Part shown: positions 38,784-48,278 of the stretch, one piece after another
Numbering within the stretch: the stretch's first letter is position 1
How the letters are laid out: each line of letters starts with the position of its first letter
Source of the DNA: Geminisphaera colitermitum TAV2
GTDB lineage: Bacteria; Verrucomicrobiota; Verrucomicrobiia; Opitutales; Opitutaceae
Assembly (NCBI RefSeq): GCF_000171235.2
Contig: NZ_ABEA03000084.1
Span: 1-64,000, forward strand
Length of the DNA stretch: 64,000 bases
Direction of reading: 5' to 3'
Translations under genes and position numbers: made by a program
The notes under the pieces: generated by a model
What the model saw: only the letters and a program-made list of their open reading frames with translations
Databases searched by the model: none
Told to the model about the DNA's origin: nothing

Positions 38784-39680
38784 ATGTCCTCCCAAACGAG
38801 TTTTATGAGAGACGAGAAAGGCTTTGAAGAAACACGCGAGCGCGCCCTGCTGGCATTGGGAGTGCGCATCTTTCAAAACCCCAGGCTTTTGGTCCAAGCC
38901 TACTGGCATCGGATGAAAGATAAAATTCTGGTCCCCCCACATGACCATTCCGACATGTTGCAACTGGACCTGAATATCGGAATGTCCGGAGTAATCACCA
39001 TTGAGGAAGAGACGATTCCCATTCAGGGAGTGACGGCGGCGGCGTTTTATCCCGGCCAGAGACATTCCATCGAATTGGAACCCGCAGCACCCCAGGCTTG
39101 GATCTTCAGCATCAAGATTCGTGTTTCCCCACAATGGGAAGCGGTGCGTGAACGGATTTTCCATCCCTACCTCAAACTGCTTTTCGCCGACCACCACTTG
39201 GTGAAAATGTTGCGTCAACTGAACAGGGTCGGGACAGTGGAAAGTTCGCGGCAAACGCTGATGTGCGTAACGCTGGCCGACGTGCTTTGTCACTGGCCGG
39301 GCGCATCCTCCGGCACCACGTCGCACACGCTTCAGACCGGACCAGACGGGGAAATCGGGACGGGAATGCAAAACGCGCTCCACCTCATCGACGAAAATCT
39401 TTCGAATCCGCCTTCGCAGCAGCAACTGGCGGCCTCTTCGCATATGTCTACCCGCAATTTCACGCGACATTTCCGGCAACTGTTCGGTTGCGCGCCCCAT
39501 GCCTACATCACGGCGCGACGTCTGGCCTGCGCCCGGGAGTTGCTCGCGCACAAGGCCCGCAACATCACCGAAATCGCGGACGAACTCGGTTTCCCGTCGA
39601 TCCACGCCTTTTCAAGATGGTTCCAGCGGATCGAGGGAACCAGTCCGAGCGTGTATCGGGAAAAGCATTTCCTGCTATGA
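38784..39680 (+). CDS. AraC family transcriptional regulator
   Basis: Cupin-like N-terminal sensor; C-terminal HTH PSQQQLAASSHMSTRNFTRHFRQLFGCAPHAYITARRLACARELL...ITEIADELGFPSIHAFSRWFQRIEGTSPSVYREK. Confidence 0.92.
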   Translation: MSSQTSFMRDEKGFEETRERALLALGVRIFQNPRLLVQAYWHRMKDKILVPPHDHSDMLQLDLNIGMSGVITIEEETIPIQGVTAAAFYPGQRHSIELEPAAPQAWIFSIKIRVSPQWEAVRERIFHPYLKLLFADHHLVKMLRQLNRVGTVESSRQTLMCVTLADVLCHWPGASSGTTSHTLQTGPDGEIGTGMQNALHLIDENLSNPPSQQQLAASSHMSTRNFTRHFRQLFGCAPHAYITARRLACARELLAHKARNITEIADELGFPSIHAFSRWFQRIEGTSPSVYREKHFLL

Positions 39681-39798
39681 ACCCGGTTTGACGTGTTCGC
39701 AGATCGCGAATCGACGCGAATTAAAAGGCAGGGGGGGGGGGGAGGGAGGACGTTCAACCAAGCCGGGGGTTTCTTTGCGGGGGCTGAAAAACGTCAAT

Positions 39799-41583
39799 TT
39801 ATGGTTCCACGGTTATGGCGGAAATTTGGCTGAAAAAAAGATCGGCGCCTGCAGGGGTGATGATTCGGAGTTTGGCGGTTTTCTCGCTCAACATTGGCGG
39901 TTTCGCATGAGGTCCGGGACGAAAATCCGACCAGTGAATCCGAACTTCTTTCCAGTCCTGACCGGGGGGGGGCTGATTGACTTCCCAAACATGATAGACC
40001 GCGTCCGTCTCCTCGTTCACGAGTTGCACAGTAAAACCAGTGCCACCAGGCGAGCGTGCCCAAAAGGAAAGACCGGCGCTTCGGTCGCGCGCCAAGGAAA
40101 GTCCTCTCAGACCAAAGCAGTCCAACGCGTATTGACCGGTGATTTCGATTGCCGGCTGACCATTAAAGGCACCGCGATGAAAACGATGACGTCCGCCGCG
40201 GTAGCCTCCATCGTAGGGCGGATGCCATAGGCGGGAGTCAAAGTCCGGGGCGTGGACGGAAGCCGTCCAAAGAACGGTCCGGCGGTCCGCATCAGTGAAG
40301 CCGAGTGCAGGCGGATCGACCCGTAGCAAAGAAGTGGATACGGATATTTTGCGATCATCTGTTGCCAGCCCAAACCAGTCGAGCGGCTGGTCCGGCTCCT
40401 CCACGGGAAGCGTGGCATAATAACTCCCTGCGGTGCTGGCGCGGCATTCCAGCTTTTTCCAATGGCGGGTTCTCCACGGAGTTTCTCCGTAAGAATACCA
40501 GACTGTTGCTGCGGTCACCGGAACGGGACTTGTGACTTGAAACGTCACCCGGATGCCAGCGCCATCACGTATCGGTTTTTCAGCTACAAAGCAGATTGGA
40601 AACGGTTTCCCTTCTCCCTTGAGGTGATGATCCATCCAGGCGATTTCCTGCATGGCGCGGTGCGCGCGGGAATCGACCGGGGTGGGGCCGGTATTTCCGC
40701 CGGGAAAGGCAAGGGCGTGAGAGGTGTTGGGCGAAAAAACGAGATTTTTCGGGGAATGGATTTTGTCCAACGTGGCCTGCACCGAGGGCGGCCAGAAAAA
40801 CCAGTCGCAAGCAGCAGCGGCAAAAAAATAGCTGGCTGTGATGTCTCCGGCGAAGTTCCCGGCATCAAAGTGTTTCAGCCAGAGAGCACGATTCTCCGTT
40901 CCCCGCCGCGCCAAGGCGTCTTGGAAGACGGTGCCGTGGTCGTAGAAGCCGCCGCCATAAACCGCAAAGGCCGCCTTGACACGGTCACGTTTCAAACCGC
41001 TGACCATCGTAGTCATGTAACCGCCCCAAGAACCGCCGGTCACACCGATTCGGTCGGGGTCAACATCGGGTTGGGCGCGCAGCAGATTGAATCCGTTGAG
41101 GGCTGCGAGAATGCCGTCATAGAGCTGGTTGCGAGTTGGGTCGGGCTTGCATCGCCAGGGATTTCGGTCCTGTCCCCAATATCCTGTTGACCGCATTTTT
41201 TTGGAATCGGCGATGCCGGGTTCGTCCTGACAAAAGGCGACATATCCCAAGCTGGCCCAATGTTTCACCGCCGGCTCGACGTGGTCTGCCGTAGCGCCTC
41301 CTCCATGACAGACCAGAATGGCTGGGCGGCGTGCTGATTTTTCGGCAGGGCGGGCCAGAATGCCGTAAATGCTCACGATCGAGTTGTCGGGAAGCGTCCG
41401 GTTGAGAAAACGCAGGCGGGTGATTTCGATGGAATCTTCGTTTTTGGTCTCAATAATTTCGAGGATTTGTGGCGGCGCATCTCCCAAGTAAGGAGCGAAT
41501 AGGGAGTGTTCGCCGGCACGTAATCCAAGGACAAGGAGGCCGATAATAAAACAGACAGGGAAAAAGGTGATGAGGCGTCTCAT
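39799..41583 (-). CDS. Acetylxylan-esterase/dienelactone-hydrolase-like alpha/beta hydrolase, secreted
   Basis: 594 aa; signal peptide; ILVCHGGGATADHVEPAVKHWASLGYVAFCQDEPG, GVTGGSWGGYMTT nucleophile elbow. Confidence 0.78.
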   Translation of the reverse strand: MRRLITFFPVCFIIGLLVLGLRAGEHSLFAPYLGDAPPQILEIIETKNEDSIEITRLRFLNRTLPDNSIVSIYGILARPAEKSARRPAILVCHGGGATADHVEPAVKHWASLGYVAFCQDEPGIADSKKMRSTGYWGQDRNPWRCKPDPTRNQLYDGILAALNGFNLLRAQPDVDPDRIGVTGGSWGGYMTTMVSGLKRDRVKAAFAVYGGGFYDHGTVFQDALARRGTENRALWLKHFDAGNFAGDITASYFFAAAACDWFFWPPSVQATLDKIHSPKNLVFSPNTSHALAFPGGNTGPTPVDSRAHRAMQEIAWMDHHLKGEGKPFPICFVAEKPIRDGAGIRVTFQVTSPVPVTAATVWYSYGETPWRTRHWKKLECRASTAGSYYATLPVEEPDQPLDWFGLATDDRKISVSTSLLRVDPPALGFTDADRRTVLWTASVHAPDFDSRLWHPPYDGGYRGGRHRFHRGAFNGQPAIEITGQYALDCFGLRGLSLARDRSAGLSFWARSPGGTGFTVQLVNEETDAVYHVWEVNQPPPGQDWKEVRIHWSDFRPGPHAKPPMLSEKTAKLRIITPAGADLFFSQISAITVEP

Positions 41584-41639
41584 GGGCGTTGTTTTTTACT
41601 TTCTTAAGGGAGTTTCTAAAAAACTTTTTTGACAGAACA

Positions 41640-41706
41640 ACAGACCAAGGAGCGGCGGTCTCCAAGCCGCCGTCGGACGAGGTGCATCGCGCCTCGCCTG
41701 ATGCTG
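41640..41706. repeat. Short palindromic element (ACCAAGGAGCGGCGG type)
   Basis: ACCAAGGAGCGGCGG-TCTCCAAG-CCGCCG shared with 22221-22275. Confidence 0.6.
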
Positions 41707-41768
41707 TGCGGCATTTAATCAGGCGACACTTCGCGTAACATCCGTGTGTGTTTTCATTGGGTTCGTGG

Positions 41769-42482
41769 CTATTTGCGGATGTTATTTAAGAGTGTTTCGA
41801 GCGTGGGCGGGGAGCCGTCAGTCATCGTGGTTTTGCCGAGTGTGCGCACGCTGCCATCGGCAAAAGTAGCGTTCATTGTCTCGCTCTTGTGACGCCAGTC
41901 GAATTCGTCGCGCGTGATTGAGCCGATGTTGACGTAAACAAAGCTGTCCTCCTTGGTGCCGTTTTGCCGGGCTTCGACAATGAGGAGGGATTGCGAAGGG
42001 GCGCCGATTTGTGAAAAGGTTATGGGCACGGTGCTGCCTCCCGTGAAATTAAGCGCGTAGGTGCGGAGGGGGGGGACGCTGAATGTGGCTGCGGAGTCGG
42101 GACAGAGAAAGAGATTGTCGTGAGCACCAGCACCTGGATAGCGCATGGCGAGGTGTTTTTGGATGACGCGCCACCAGCTTTGCACGGGGGAGGTTTCACC
42201 TGAACCGGGATAATCGGGATTCGGGTTCTGGTCGGCGATGGGTGAGCGTCCGCGATTTTCGTCGGCATACCGAAGGAGGGCGAGGCCGAGTTGGCGCATG
42301 TTGGACTTGCACTGGACGGCGCGGGCCGAGCGGCGGACGGTGCCAACGGTGGGGATGATGATCGCGGCTAGCATCCCAATTATCGCTACAACCGTGAGGA
42401 GTTCGATAAGCGTGAAACCTGAATGTGGGGTGTAGCGGAGAGTCCGGCACAGGATCGGAGGATGACGGGCATTGGTGTGCAT
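41769..42482 (-). CDS. Pseudopilin-like protein (prepilin N-terminal methylation domain)
   Basis: SGFTLIELLTVVAIIGMLAAIIIPTVG and ATFADGSVRTL; start set at MHTNARHPP to avoid overlap (ORF extends to 42566). Confidence 0.85.
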   Translation of the reverse strand: MHTNARHPPILCRTLRYTPHSGFTLIELLTVVAIIGMLAAIIIPTVGTVRRSARAVQCKSNMRQLGLALLRYADENRGRSPIADQNPNPDYPGSGETSPVQSWWRVIQKHLAMRYPGAGAHDNLFLCPDSAATFSVPPLRTYALNFTGGSTVPITFSQIGAPSQSLLIVEARQNGTKEDSFVYVNIGSITRDEFDWRHKSETMNATFADGSVRTLGKTTMTDGSPPTLETLLNNIRK

Positions 42483-42525
42483 GGAGAGCAGAGGTGGCGG
42501 GGAAATGTCGATGACTGGAAAAGGA

Positions 42526-43572
42526 TCAGGGAGCGGTGTCCCAAGGCGCGGATATTGGTTGTTCAATGAGACCGGAGAGCGCGCCGGGCTGGCGGATTTC
42601 GCGTCCGAGCGTCGCGGGGGCGGCGGCCCATTTGGCGGATTCCATGTAGGTGCGCCAGAGGCGGGTGGTGTGCGGGTTGCGATGGACGATGAGATTGCTC
42701 ACGCGAATGACTCCGGATTTCTCGGTGGCGAGCTGTACCATGCCGTTGCCCCAGATGCGGACGTTTTCGCCTTCGAGCGTGGCTTCACGCTGGCAGAGAC
42801 CGATGCCGAGGTTGTCCCAGATGAGGAGGTCGCGGACGCGGGTGCGAGAGCGCTGGATGTTATAAATGCCGTTGTCGTTGCCGAAAAAACGGCCTTCGCG
42901 GATTTCGCTTTCGATGTCGTCGTGCGCGGAAAATCCTTCGTCGAGGTTGTGGCAGGCGGTGATGTTTTCGAAAAGGAGTCCGGTGCCGCGTCCGTGGAGG
43001 TTGAAGCCGTCATTGCGCGAGCCACTGGCGGTGAGGTTGCGGTAGCGGTGGTGCGAGACGTTGTGGATGCGAGCAGCGAAGCGGCGCGTGGAAATTTCCC
43101 AGCCGTCGGGCGTGACGTCGGGCCCAAGTGTGAGCGTTTTGCCTGCGGGGTCGTAGGTGATGGCGGAGGCGGACGAGGCGGGTGTGAATTGTCCCGTCAG
43201 CGCATCCTCGGGGATGCGTACGCCGTGGTGGCGGAGGACAAAGGGATAATCGGTCGTGACGTTCGCGATACGTTCAGGAGAGAAGGCAACAATATCGAAG
43301 CCGGTGATTTCGTTGCCGTTGCCTTCAATGGTGATGGGGGCGTCGGGCGTGCCGGAGCGCGGGATGAAGAGTTCTTCGCGGTAGGGGCCGCTGCCGGGGG
43401 CGAGCCAGAGGGTGTCGCCGGGGCGGGCTTGCGCGGAGGCGGCGGCAAGCGTGGGGAGGGCGGCGGGGTCGCGGGGATCGATATGGAGCCAGCGTGCGTC
43501 GGGCGGCGCGGACTGGAGGGCGAGGGCGGTGGCAAGGAAGGCAATGGAGCGGGCGGGGAGAGGATGGGGCAT
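42526..43572 (-). CDS. Right-handed parallel beta-helix protein
   Basis: 348 aa; HYRNLTASGSRNDGFNLHGRGTGLLFENITACHNLDEGFSAHDDI repeats. Confidence 0.78.
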   Translation of the reverse strand: MPHPLPARSIAFLATALALQSAPPDARWLHIDPRDPAALPTLAAASAQARPGDTLWLAPGSGPYREELFIPRSGTPDAPITIEGNGNEITGFDIVAFSPERIANVTTDYPFVLRHHGVRIPEDALTGQFTPASSASAITYDPAGKTLTLGPDVTPDGWEISTRRFAARIHNVSHHRYRNLTASGSRNDGFNLHGRGTGLLFENITACHNLDEGFSAHDDIESEIREGRFFGNDNGIYNIQRSRTRVRDLLIWDNLGIGLCQREATLEGENVRIWGNGMVQLATEKSGVIRVSNLIVHRNPHTTRLWRTYMESAKWAAAPATLGREIRQPGALSGLIEQPISAPWDTAP

Positions 43573-43599
43573 GGCGGACTTCCGGGATTGAGTTTGTAT

Positions 43600-45429
43600 T
43601 CAGGGGTCAATGACGACGTGTTCGGAATTGTTTGCTTCGATGGGTCTGGCGGTGGTGAGGCCGAAGGGGTTTTTGTGCGAATCGGTGATGGTCGCCGCGT
43701 TCTGGTTGGCGCGGGTAATGGGGTTGTTTTTGACGAGGATGTTGGCGGCTTGGTTGATGTGGATGGCGGGGCCACCGACGTTTTCAATGGTGTTATGTTC
43801 GATGCGGATGTCGCGGTTGCGAGCGGCTAGGGGGGGGGGGGTATCGGGGGTTTCGCCACGATGCACGATGGAAATGGCCCCGGGGGTCCAAGCGGCTTTG
43901 CCCAAAAGTCCGGGATCAAAAGCGGAGTTTTTGATCGTGTTGCGGCGAAGGGTAATGTCGCTCACCCAACCGGCTTCACGAAAAGCGACAAATTCGTGTC
44001 CGAGTGTGATGGCGGATTGTTTGATGCCGTCGATGAAGTTGTCTTCAATGAGTCCGTGGCTGGCGAGGATGCGGAGGGCGCGTCCTCGGTGTTGGGTGAA
44101 CCGATTGTTGCGGATGATGTAGCCGGGCGCAGCAGTGGCGGGGATTTCAATGAGGTCGCCTGCTGAGGGAGTGAGCGGGGCGTCGAGTTTGAGGCGATAG
44201 AGGGTGAATTTTTCAAGGCGGGCGGCATCGGCTTGGTTGGAGCGGGGATAGAGGCGGCGGGCGAGATCGTGAAAGCGCGGGCCGGGCGCGGGATCAATGT
44301 CAATGTCGACAACGCGGGCAACGCCAGTGAGGTCGAAGTTGTCGCGTGCGAGCGTGCGCACTTCGTCGCCGGGACGGATGATCGTGGGGAAACTTTCGCG
44401 GCCATGCGGGCGAATGAGGTTGATGATGTTGTTCGCCGGATCGGCTTCGGCGACGACGAAGGCAATGCCGTGGAGGTTGACGGAGTCGTCGCCCATGCGC
44501 GAGAAATCGCAATTTTCAAGGATGGGGCCGGTGCGGGCGTAGGCGTAGTTGAAGCCGTCCGCCGAGCTGGAAAACAGGCGTGGAAGGGTTGCGCCGGAGG
44601 GGGGGGGGCCGGGGGTGATGGTAAGGTTTTTGAAGGTGTTTTGTCCGTCCATGAAGCGGAGCAGGATGGCGACGCCGGGGGCGCTGTGGACGGTGATGTG
44701 GTCGAGGGTGAGGTTGCGGCTGCGTTCGATGCGGAAGGCACCGCGTTCGCTCCTGATGTTCTGCACGAGGTGGTCGCCGGGGACGAGGTACGCGAGTTGC
44801 CAGCGTCGGTCGGCGGCAAAGGTGAGTTGTCCGCGGCGCGGAGTGAGAGCGCGGGCGGCGGTGGCGTAGATGTCGGGCGCGTCACGTTTCCATTCGTGGG
44901 TGTCGGGGGCGAAAATATGGGCGCGGTTGACAACGCGGTCGGACGTGAGGTCGGGATAGCCGTCGTGCACGGTCCAGACAAGGATGCCGGTGGCGGGGTC
45001 GATGGCGTCGATGGTGCCTTGCGTGAAAGGCAGCGGATCGAAGTCCACGGTAAAACCGCGCAAGGTGAGGTTTTCGCATTCGGTTATGGAGAAACCACCG
45101 TCCTTGAGGTTGGTGAAAACGAGCGTCGCTCCGTCGCCCTCAATGGTGAGGCCGGAGAGTTTGCGCAGGCGAAGGGCGGAGGCGAGCCGGTGTTCGCCAG
45201 CGGGGATTATGACACGGGCAACCCCACGCGCCACCGCGCCATCAATCAGCGTCTGAATGTTGGCGGCAGGGGAGAAGAAGGGGACGGACGGAGGCTCTTG
45301 CTGTGTGTTGTTTTCGGATACAACAGAGGCGGCAACGACAAGCGGCAGCGTGACTGTTACAAGCGCGATGAGTGGGCGGATCATGAGCGGGAGCGGCAGG
45401 TGACGCGGCGGAGGCGAAGAAACCGGCAA
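43600..45429 (-). CDS. Right-handed parallel beta-helix protein, paralog of 6836-8731
   Basis: 609 aa; shares FDPLPFTQGTI, TGPILENC..MGDDSVNLHG, IIRNNRFTQHRGRALRI with the other protein. Confidence 0.8.
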   Translation of the reverse strand: MPVSSPPPRHLPLPLMIRPLIALVTVTLPLVVAASVVSENNTQQEPPSVPFFSPAANIQTLIDGAVARGVARVIIPAGEHRLASALRLRKLSGLTIEGDGATLVFTNLKDGGFSITECENLTLRGFTVDFDPLPFTQGTIDAIDPATGILVWTVHDGYPDLTSDRVVNRAHIFAPDTHEWKRDAPDIYATAARALTPRRGQLTFAADRRWQLAYLVPGDHLVQNIRSERGAFRIERSRNLTLDHITVHSAPGVAILLRFMDGQNTFKNLTITPGPPPSGATLPRLFSSSADGFNYAYARTGPILENCDFSRMGDDSVNLHGIAFVVAEADPANNIINLIRPHGRESFPTIIRPGDEVRTLARDNFDLTGVARVVDIDIDPAPGPRFHDLARRLYPRSNQADAARLEKFTLYRLKLDAPLTPSAGDLIEIPATAAPGYIIRNNRFTQHRGRALRILASHGLIEDNFIDGIKQSAITLGHEFVAFREAGWVSDITLRRNTIKNSAFDPGLLGKAAWTPGAISIVHRGETPDTPPPLAARNRDIRIEHNTIENVGGPAIHINQAANILVKNNPITRANQNAATITDSHKNPFGLTTARPIEANNSEHVVIDP

Positions 45430-46268
45430 GCACCACCGAGGGCAAGCACGGTGGCGCCGAGAAGCGACGCGACGGTGGCCGGCTCCGGAACGGGGGTGCC
45501 TTGGACGTAGAACTCGAATGCCCTGTTGGCGGTGGCCGTCACTAATGTTCCAAGTGCTCCAGTTCCTGTGTTGTTGAGGCGTTCGAGGGCAAGCCCGCCA
45601 GCATAGGCGGTGGTGCCGGTGGCGCCGATCTGGAATCCGAGGGTGATGCTGCGGCTGGCAGCCATCTCGTCGAAATGGAGCAACACGCCGTAAACGTTGC
45701 CCGCCTTCAGCCGTATGTTTGCTTCGGATACATCAAAGACGAGGTAATCGTTTTTGGCGATGGCGATGGCGGGTGTTTCGCCTGAAAGCGTTTTGAGCAC
45801 GGTGGCGGAAGAGGCGGAGAGGTCGGACGCGAAACTGTAAATGGTGAGCGTGAAGGGAGTTTCTTTGCAGGCGTTCGCCGTGGTCGTATTAAGCCCCGAC
45901 GAGACGAAAAACGCGATCGAATCAAAGGTGGCGTCATGCGTGGCGGTAAAGGACTGTCCAACGTCGCGCCAGCCGTCGCTTGAGGCGCTTGTATCGGCGC
46001 GCCAACCTCGTCCATCGGTGCCTGTTGGCGTGAAGGAGGCGACGAGATTGTTGGCGGGTTTGAGCGTCGTGGCGCTAAGTGTGGCTTCGGGATTGGCAGC
46101 GCGGGCGGATGTCGTCCCAAGGATAAATAAAAGCACGGCGGCGAAGACGAAAGCTGGGCCTGTATGTGCGAAACGGAGTGATGTTTGGATGGTTTTCATG
46201 GCGGAAGAGATGGGATGATTTTTGGGGAAAGATGCGGGTGTGGGGTGGCCGATATGGCCGGAAATCAT
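45381..46268 (-). CDS. PEP-CTERM sorting domain protein
   Basis: Signal peptide; beta-sandwich-like body; C-terminus VPEPATVASLLGATVLALGGACRFLRLRR. Confidence 0.83.
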   Translation of the reverse strand: MISGHIGHPTPASFPKNHPISSAMKTIQTSLRFAHTGPAFVFAAVLLFILGTTSARAANPEATLSATTLKPANNLVASFTPTGTDGRGWRADTSASSDGWRDVGQSFTATHDATFDSIAFFVSSGLNTTTANACKETPFTLTIYSFASDLSASSATVLKTLSGETPAIAIAKNDYLVFDVSEANIRLKAGNVYGVLLHFDEMAASRSITLGFQIGATGTTAYAGGLALERLNNTGTGALGTLVTATANRAFEFYVQGTPVPEPATVASLLGATVLALGGACRFLRLRRVTCRSRS

Positions 46269-46305
46269 GCGACGGTTTTCATTTTACCGGTTTTGCGGAG
46301 ATCCT

Positions 46306-46345
46306 GTCTTTGGCAAAATGGGCCATAATTTTATCCTTTCGGGAA
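46306..46345 (-). promoter_or_regulatory. Conserved motif TCCCG-N14-TGGC-N7-GCCAAAGAC, copy 1
   Basis: Upstream of PEP-CTERM gene at 46268; see 32880-32919. Confidence 0.65.
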
Positions 46346-46360
46346 GGGGGGGGGGGGGGG
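46346..46360 (+). repeat. Poly-G tract (about 15 nt), intergenic
   Basis: Direct read, about 78 nt 5' of the minus-strand PEP-CTERM gene. Confidence 0.92.
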
Positions 46361-46373
46361 ACAGGAGAGGTGT

Positions 46374-47510
46374 TCAGCCCACCTTGACGGGTTGGCCGAT
46401 TTCGCGGCTACGCAAAGCGGCCTGGGTGATCTCAACGGCGCGCAGGCCGTCCACCGCCGTGGCGGAAATCTGTTCCGCACCCGATCGGATGCACTCCGCG
46501 AAATTGTCAATCGCCGCCTGCCAACCCTTGTCCACCGAGTAGTTGATGAGCGGCAGACGCGTGTCCTTCTGCCGCGAATAATCAGGGTCCAATGGCGACA
46601 GGCGTGACAGCCGCTCGGTTTGTTCGAAGATTTCTTTACGAAGTTCAGTCAAGGCCGGATAACCGCGACGCTCCAGTTCGGCGACATGCGCTTGCTCGCG
46701 AAATGGATGAAAATGTCCCGCGAAACACTTCACATCGGGATCGTCGGCGGAGAGGCCGAAATTTCGCACTTCCACAAACTCCTCAACCACGAGCATCCCC
46801 TGCGCCGCCACCGCCTCGAAGTGCTCTTTGGGCGTTTGCCACGAAGCATAGCCGCTGCTCAGCAAGGTCGCAGTGGCACCCGACGCAAAAACCAGCAACA
46901 GGCTCTCGTCATCCTGTCGTCCGCTCCGGCAATAGACCTCCGTCACCTCACTCCCCGCAAAGAAGCGCAGGATGTCGAAAATATGGCACAACTCGTGAAT
47001 CATCCGCTTGCCGCCGCCGAACCTAATGCCCCAATTGAGCGAATAGGTGTCGGCGATCCGGTAAAACATGTTTTGGGCGCCGCCGTTTTTGAGTAACATT
47101 TCGCGTGCATAGCGATACGCCGGAGCGCAACGGCGGTTCATGCCGACGGCCACGCGCAACGCGCTTTCGCGCTGCGCCCGGAGCACCTGCTCGCAAGCCT
47201 CCGTGGTCTCGGCCAACGGTTTTTCCACATACACGTGTTTGCCCGCGGCCAGTGCCTCAAGCGTGAGCGGCACGTGCGAGTCCTCCCGCGTGGCAATGAC
47301 GACGCCTTCGATGTCCGCCGAGGCCAGGATTTTTTTATAATCGGTTTCCAGCCGCTTCACGGAGTAGCATTCGCCAAGTTCCTTGAGAACGTCACCGCGC
47401 AGGTCGCACAAAGCGGTCAGTTCCGCGACGTCCGATTTGTAGATGTTGGGAATATGCTGGTTTTGCGCCAGCCCGCCCGTGCCGATAACCGCCAGTTTTG
47501 TCTTGTTCAT
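46374..47510 (-). CDS. Gfo/Idh/MocA family oxidoreductase
   Basis: MNKTKLAVIGTGGLAQNQHIPNI, GKHVYVEKPLAETTEACEQVL. Start set at MNKTK (ORF extends to 47618). Confidence 0.92.
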   Translation of the reverse strand: MNKTKLAVIGTGGLAQNQHIPNIYKSDVAELTALCDLRGDVLKELGECYSVKRLETDYKKILASADIEGVVIATREDSHVPLTLEALAAGKHVYVEKPLAETTEACEQVLRAQRESALRVAVGMNRRCAPAYRYAREMLLKNGGAQNMFYRIADTYSLNWGIRFGGGKRMIHELCHIFDILRFFAGSEVTEVYCRSGRQDDESLLLVFASGATATLLSSGYASWQTPKEHFEAVAAQGMLVVEEFVEVRNFGLSADDPDVKCFAGHFHPFREQAHVAELERRGYPALTELRKEIFEQTERLSRLSPLDPDYSRQKDTRLPLINYSVDKGWQAAIDNFAECIRSGAEQISATAVDGLRAVEITQAALRSREIGQPVKVG

Positions 47511-47576
47511 AATTTTGCAATGGGGATCCCCATTTTTCGATGGGACCCCCAGAGTGTATTCAGTTTCCTGCACCGC

Positions 47577-47616
47577 GTCTTTGGCAAAACAGGCCACAGT
47601 TTTGCTTTTTCGGGAC
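47577..47616 (-). promoter_or_regulatory. Conserved motif TCCCG-N14-TGGC-N7-GCCAAAGAC, copy 2
   Basis: Upstream of the Gfo/Idh gene start (47510). Confidence 0.65.
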
Positions 47617-47675
47617 AACTCCCCCCTCCGCCGCCCTCCATCGTTCCTCTCCTCCTAACGCCAACCTCACGTTTC

Positions 47676-47719
47676 TTAGAATAATTCCAATTCTCGCTTG
47701 CGATTTAGAACCATTCTAA
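47676..47719. promoter_or_regulatory. Two tandem 7-1-7 Fur/PerR-like boxes
   Basis: TTAGAAT-A-ATTCCAA (47676-47690) and TTAGAAC-C-ATTCTAA (47705-47719) upstream of a Fur-family gene. Confidence 0.65.
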
Positions 47720-47760
47720 TTTCTTGCGCCATTCACCGATACGACCACCGCCCGACTCGC

Positions 47761-48204
47761 ATGGTTTCCACCGCACATCACGACCACAACGACACCGCTC
47801 TCGCGCCTCCCGCTCAACGCCTGGCGCACAGCGGACTGCGCAGCACCCCGCAGCGCGAACTCGTTTACAATGTGCTCCTTACCCAACGCGACCACCCCAC
47901 CGCCGACGAAGTCTTCGCCCGCGTAAAAACCGAACTCCCAGGCATCTCCCTCGCCACCGTTTACAACTGCCTCGAAGCCCTTGTCGCCCACGACCTCGTC
48001 CGCGCCGTCCACTTCGAGCGCGCCCCCACCCGTTACTGCCCCCACCTCCAGCCCCACGCCCATTTTCACGATGAGGACACGGGCAACATTCAGGACATCG
48101 ACCTCCCCCCCCCCCTCCTCGCCCAACTCAAATCCCTCCTCCCCCCCGGCTACTCCGCCGATGCCATCGACATCACCTTTCGCGGCCACGCCACCAAAAC
48201 CTGA
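47761..48204 (+). CDS. Fur family transcriptional regulator
   Basis: GLRSTPQRELVYNVLLTQRDHPTADEVFARVKTELPGISLATVYNCLEALVAHDLV. Start at MVSTAHH (ORF extends to 47698). Confidence 0.9.
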   Translation: MVSTAHHDHNDTALAPPAQRLAHSGLRSTPQRELVYNVLLTQRDHPTADEVFARVKTELPGISLATVYNCLEALVAHDLVRAVHFERAPTRYCPHLQPHAHFHDEDTGNIQDIDLPPPLLAQLKSLLPPGYSADAIDITFRGHATKT

Positions 48205-48278
48205 CCGCCTCCCACGCACCGCGCTCCGCCGCCATCCTCCATTCTTAATTCTTAACTTTTAATTCTTACTTTTCACTC

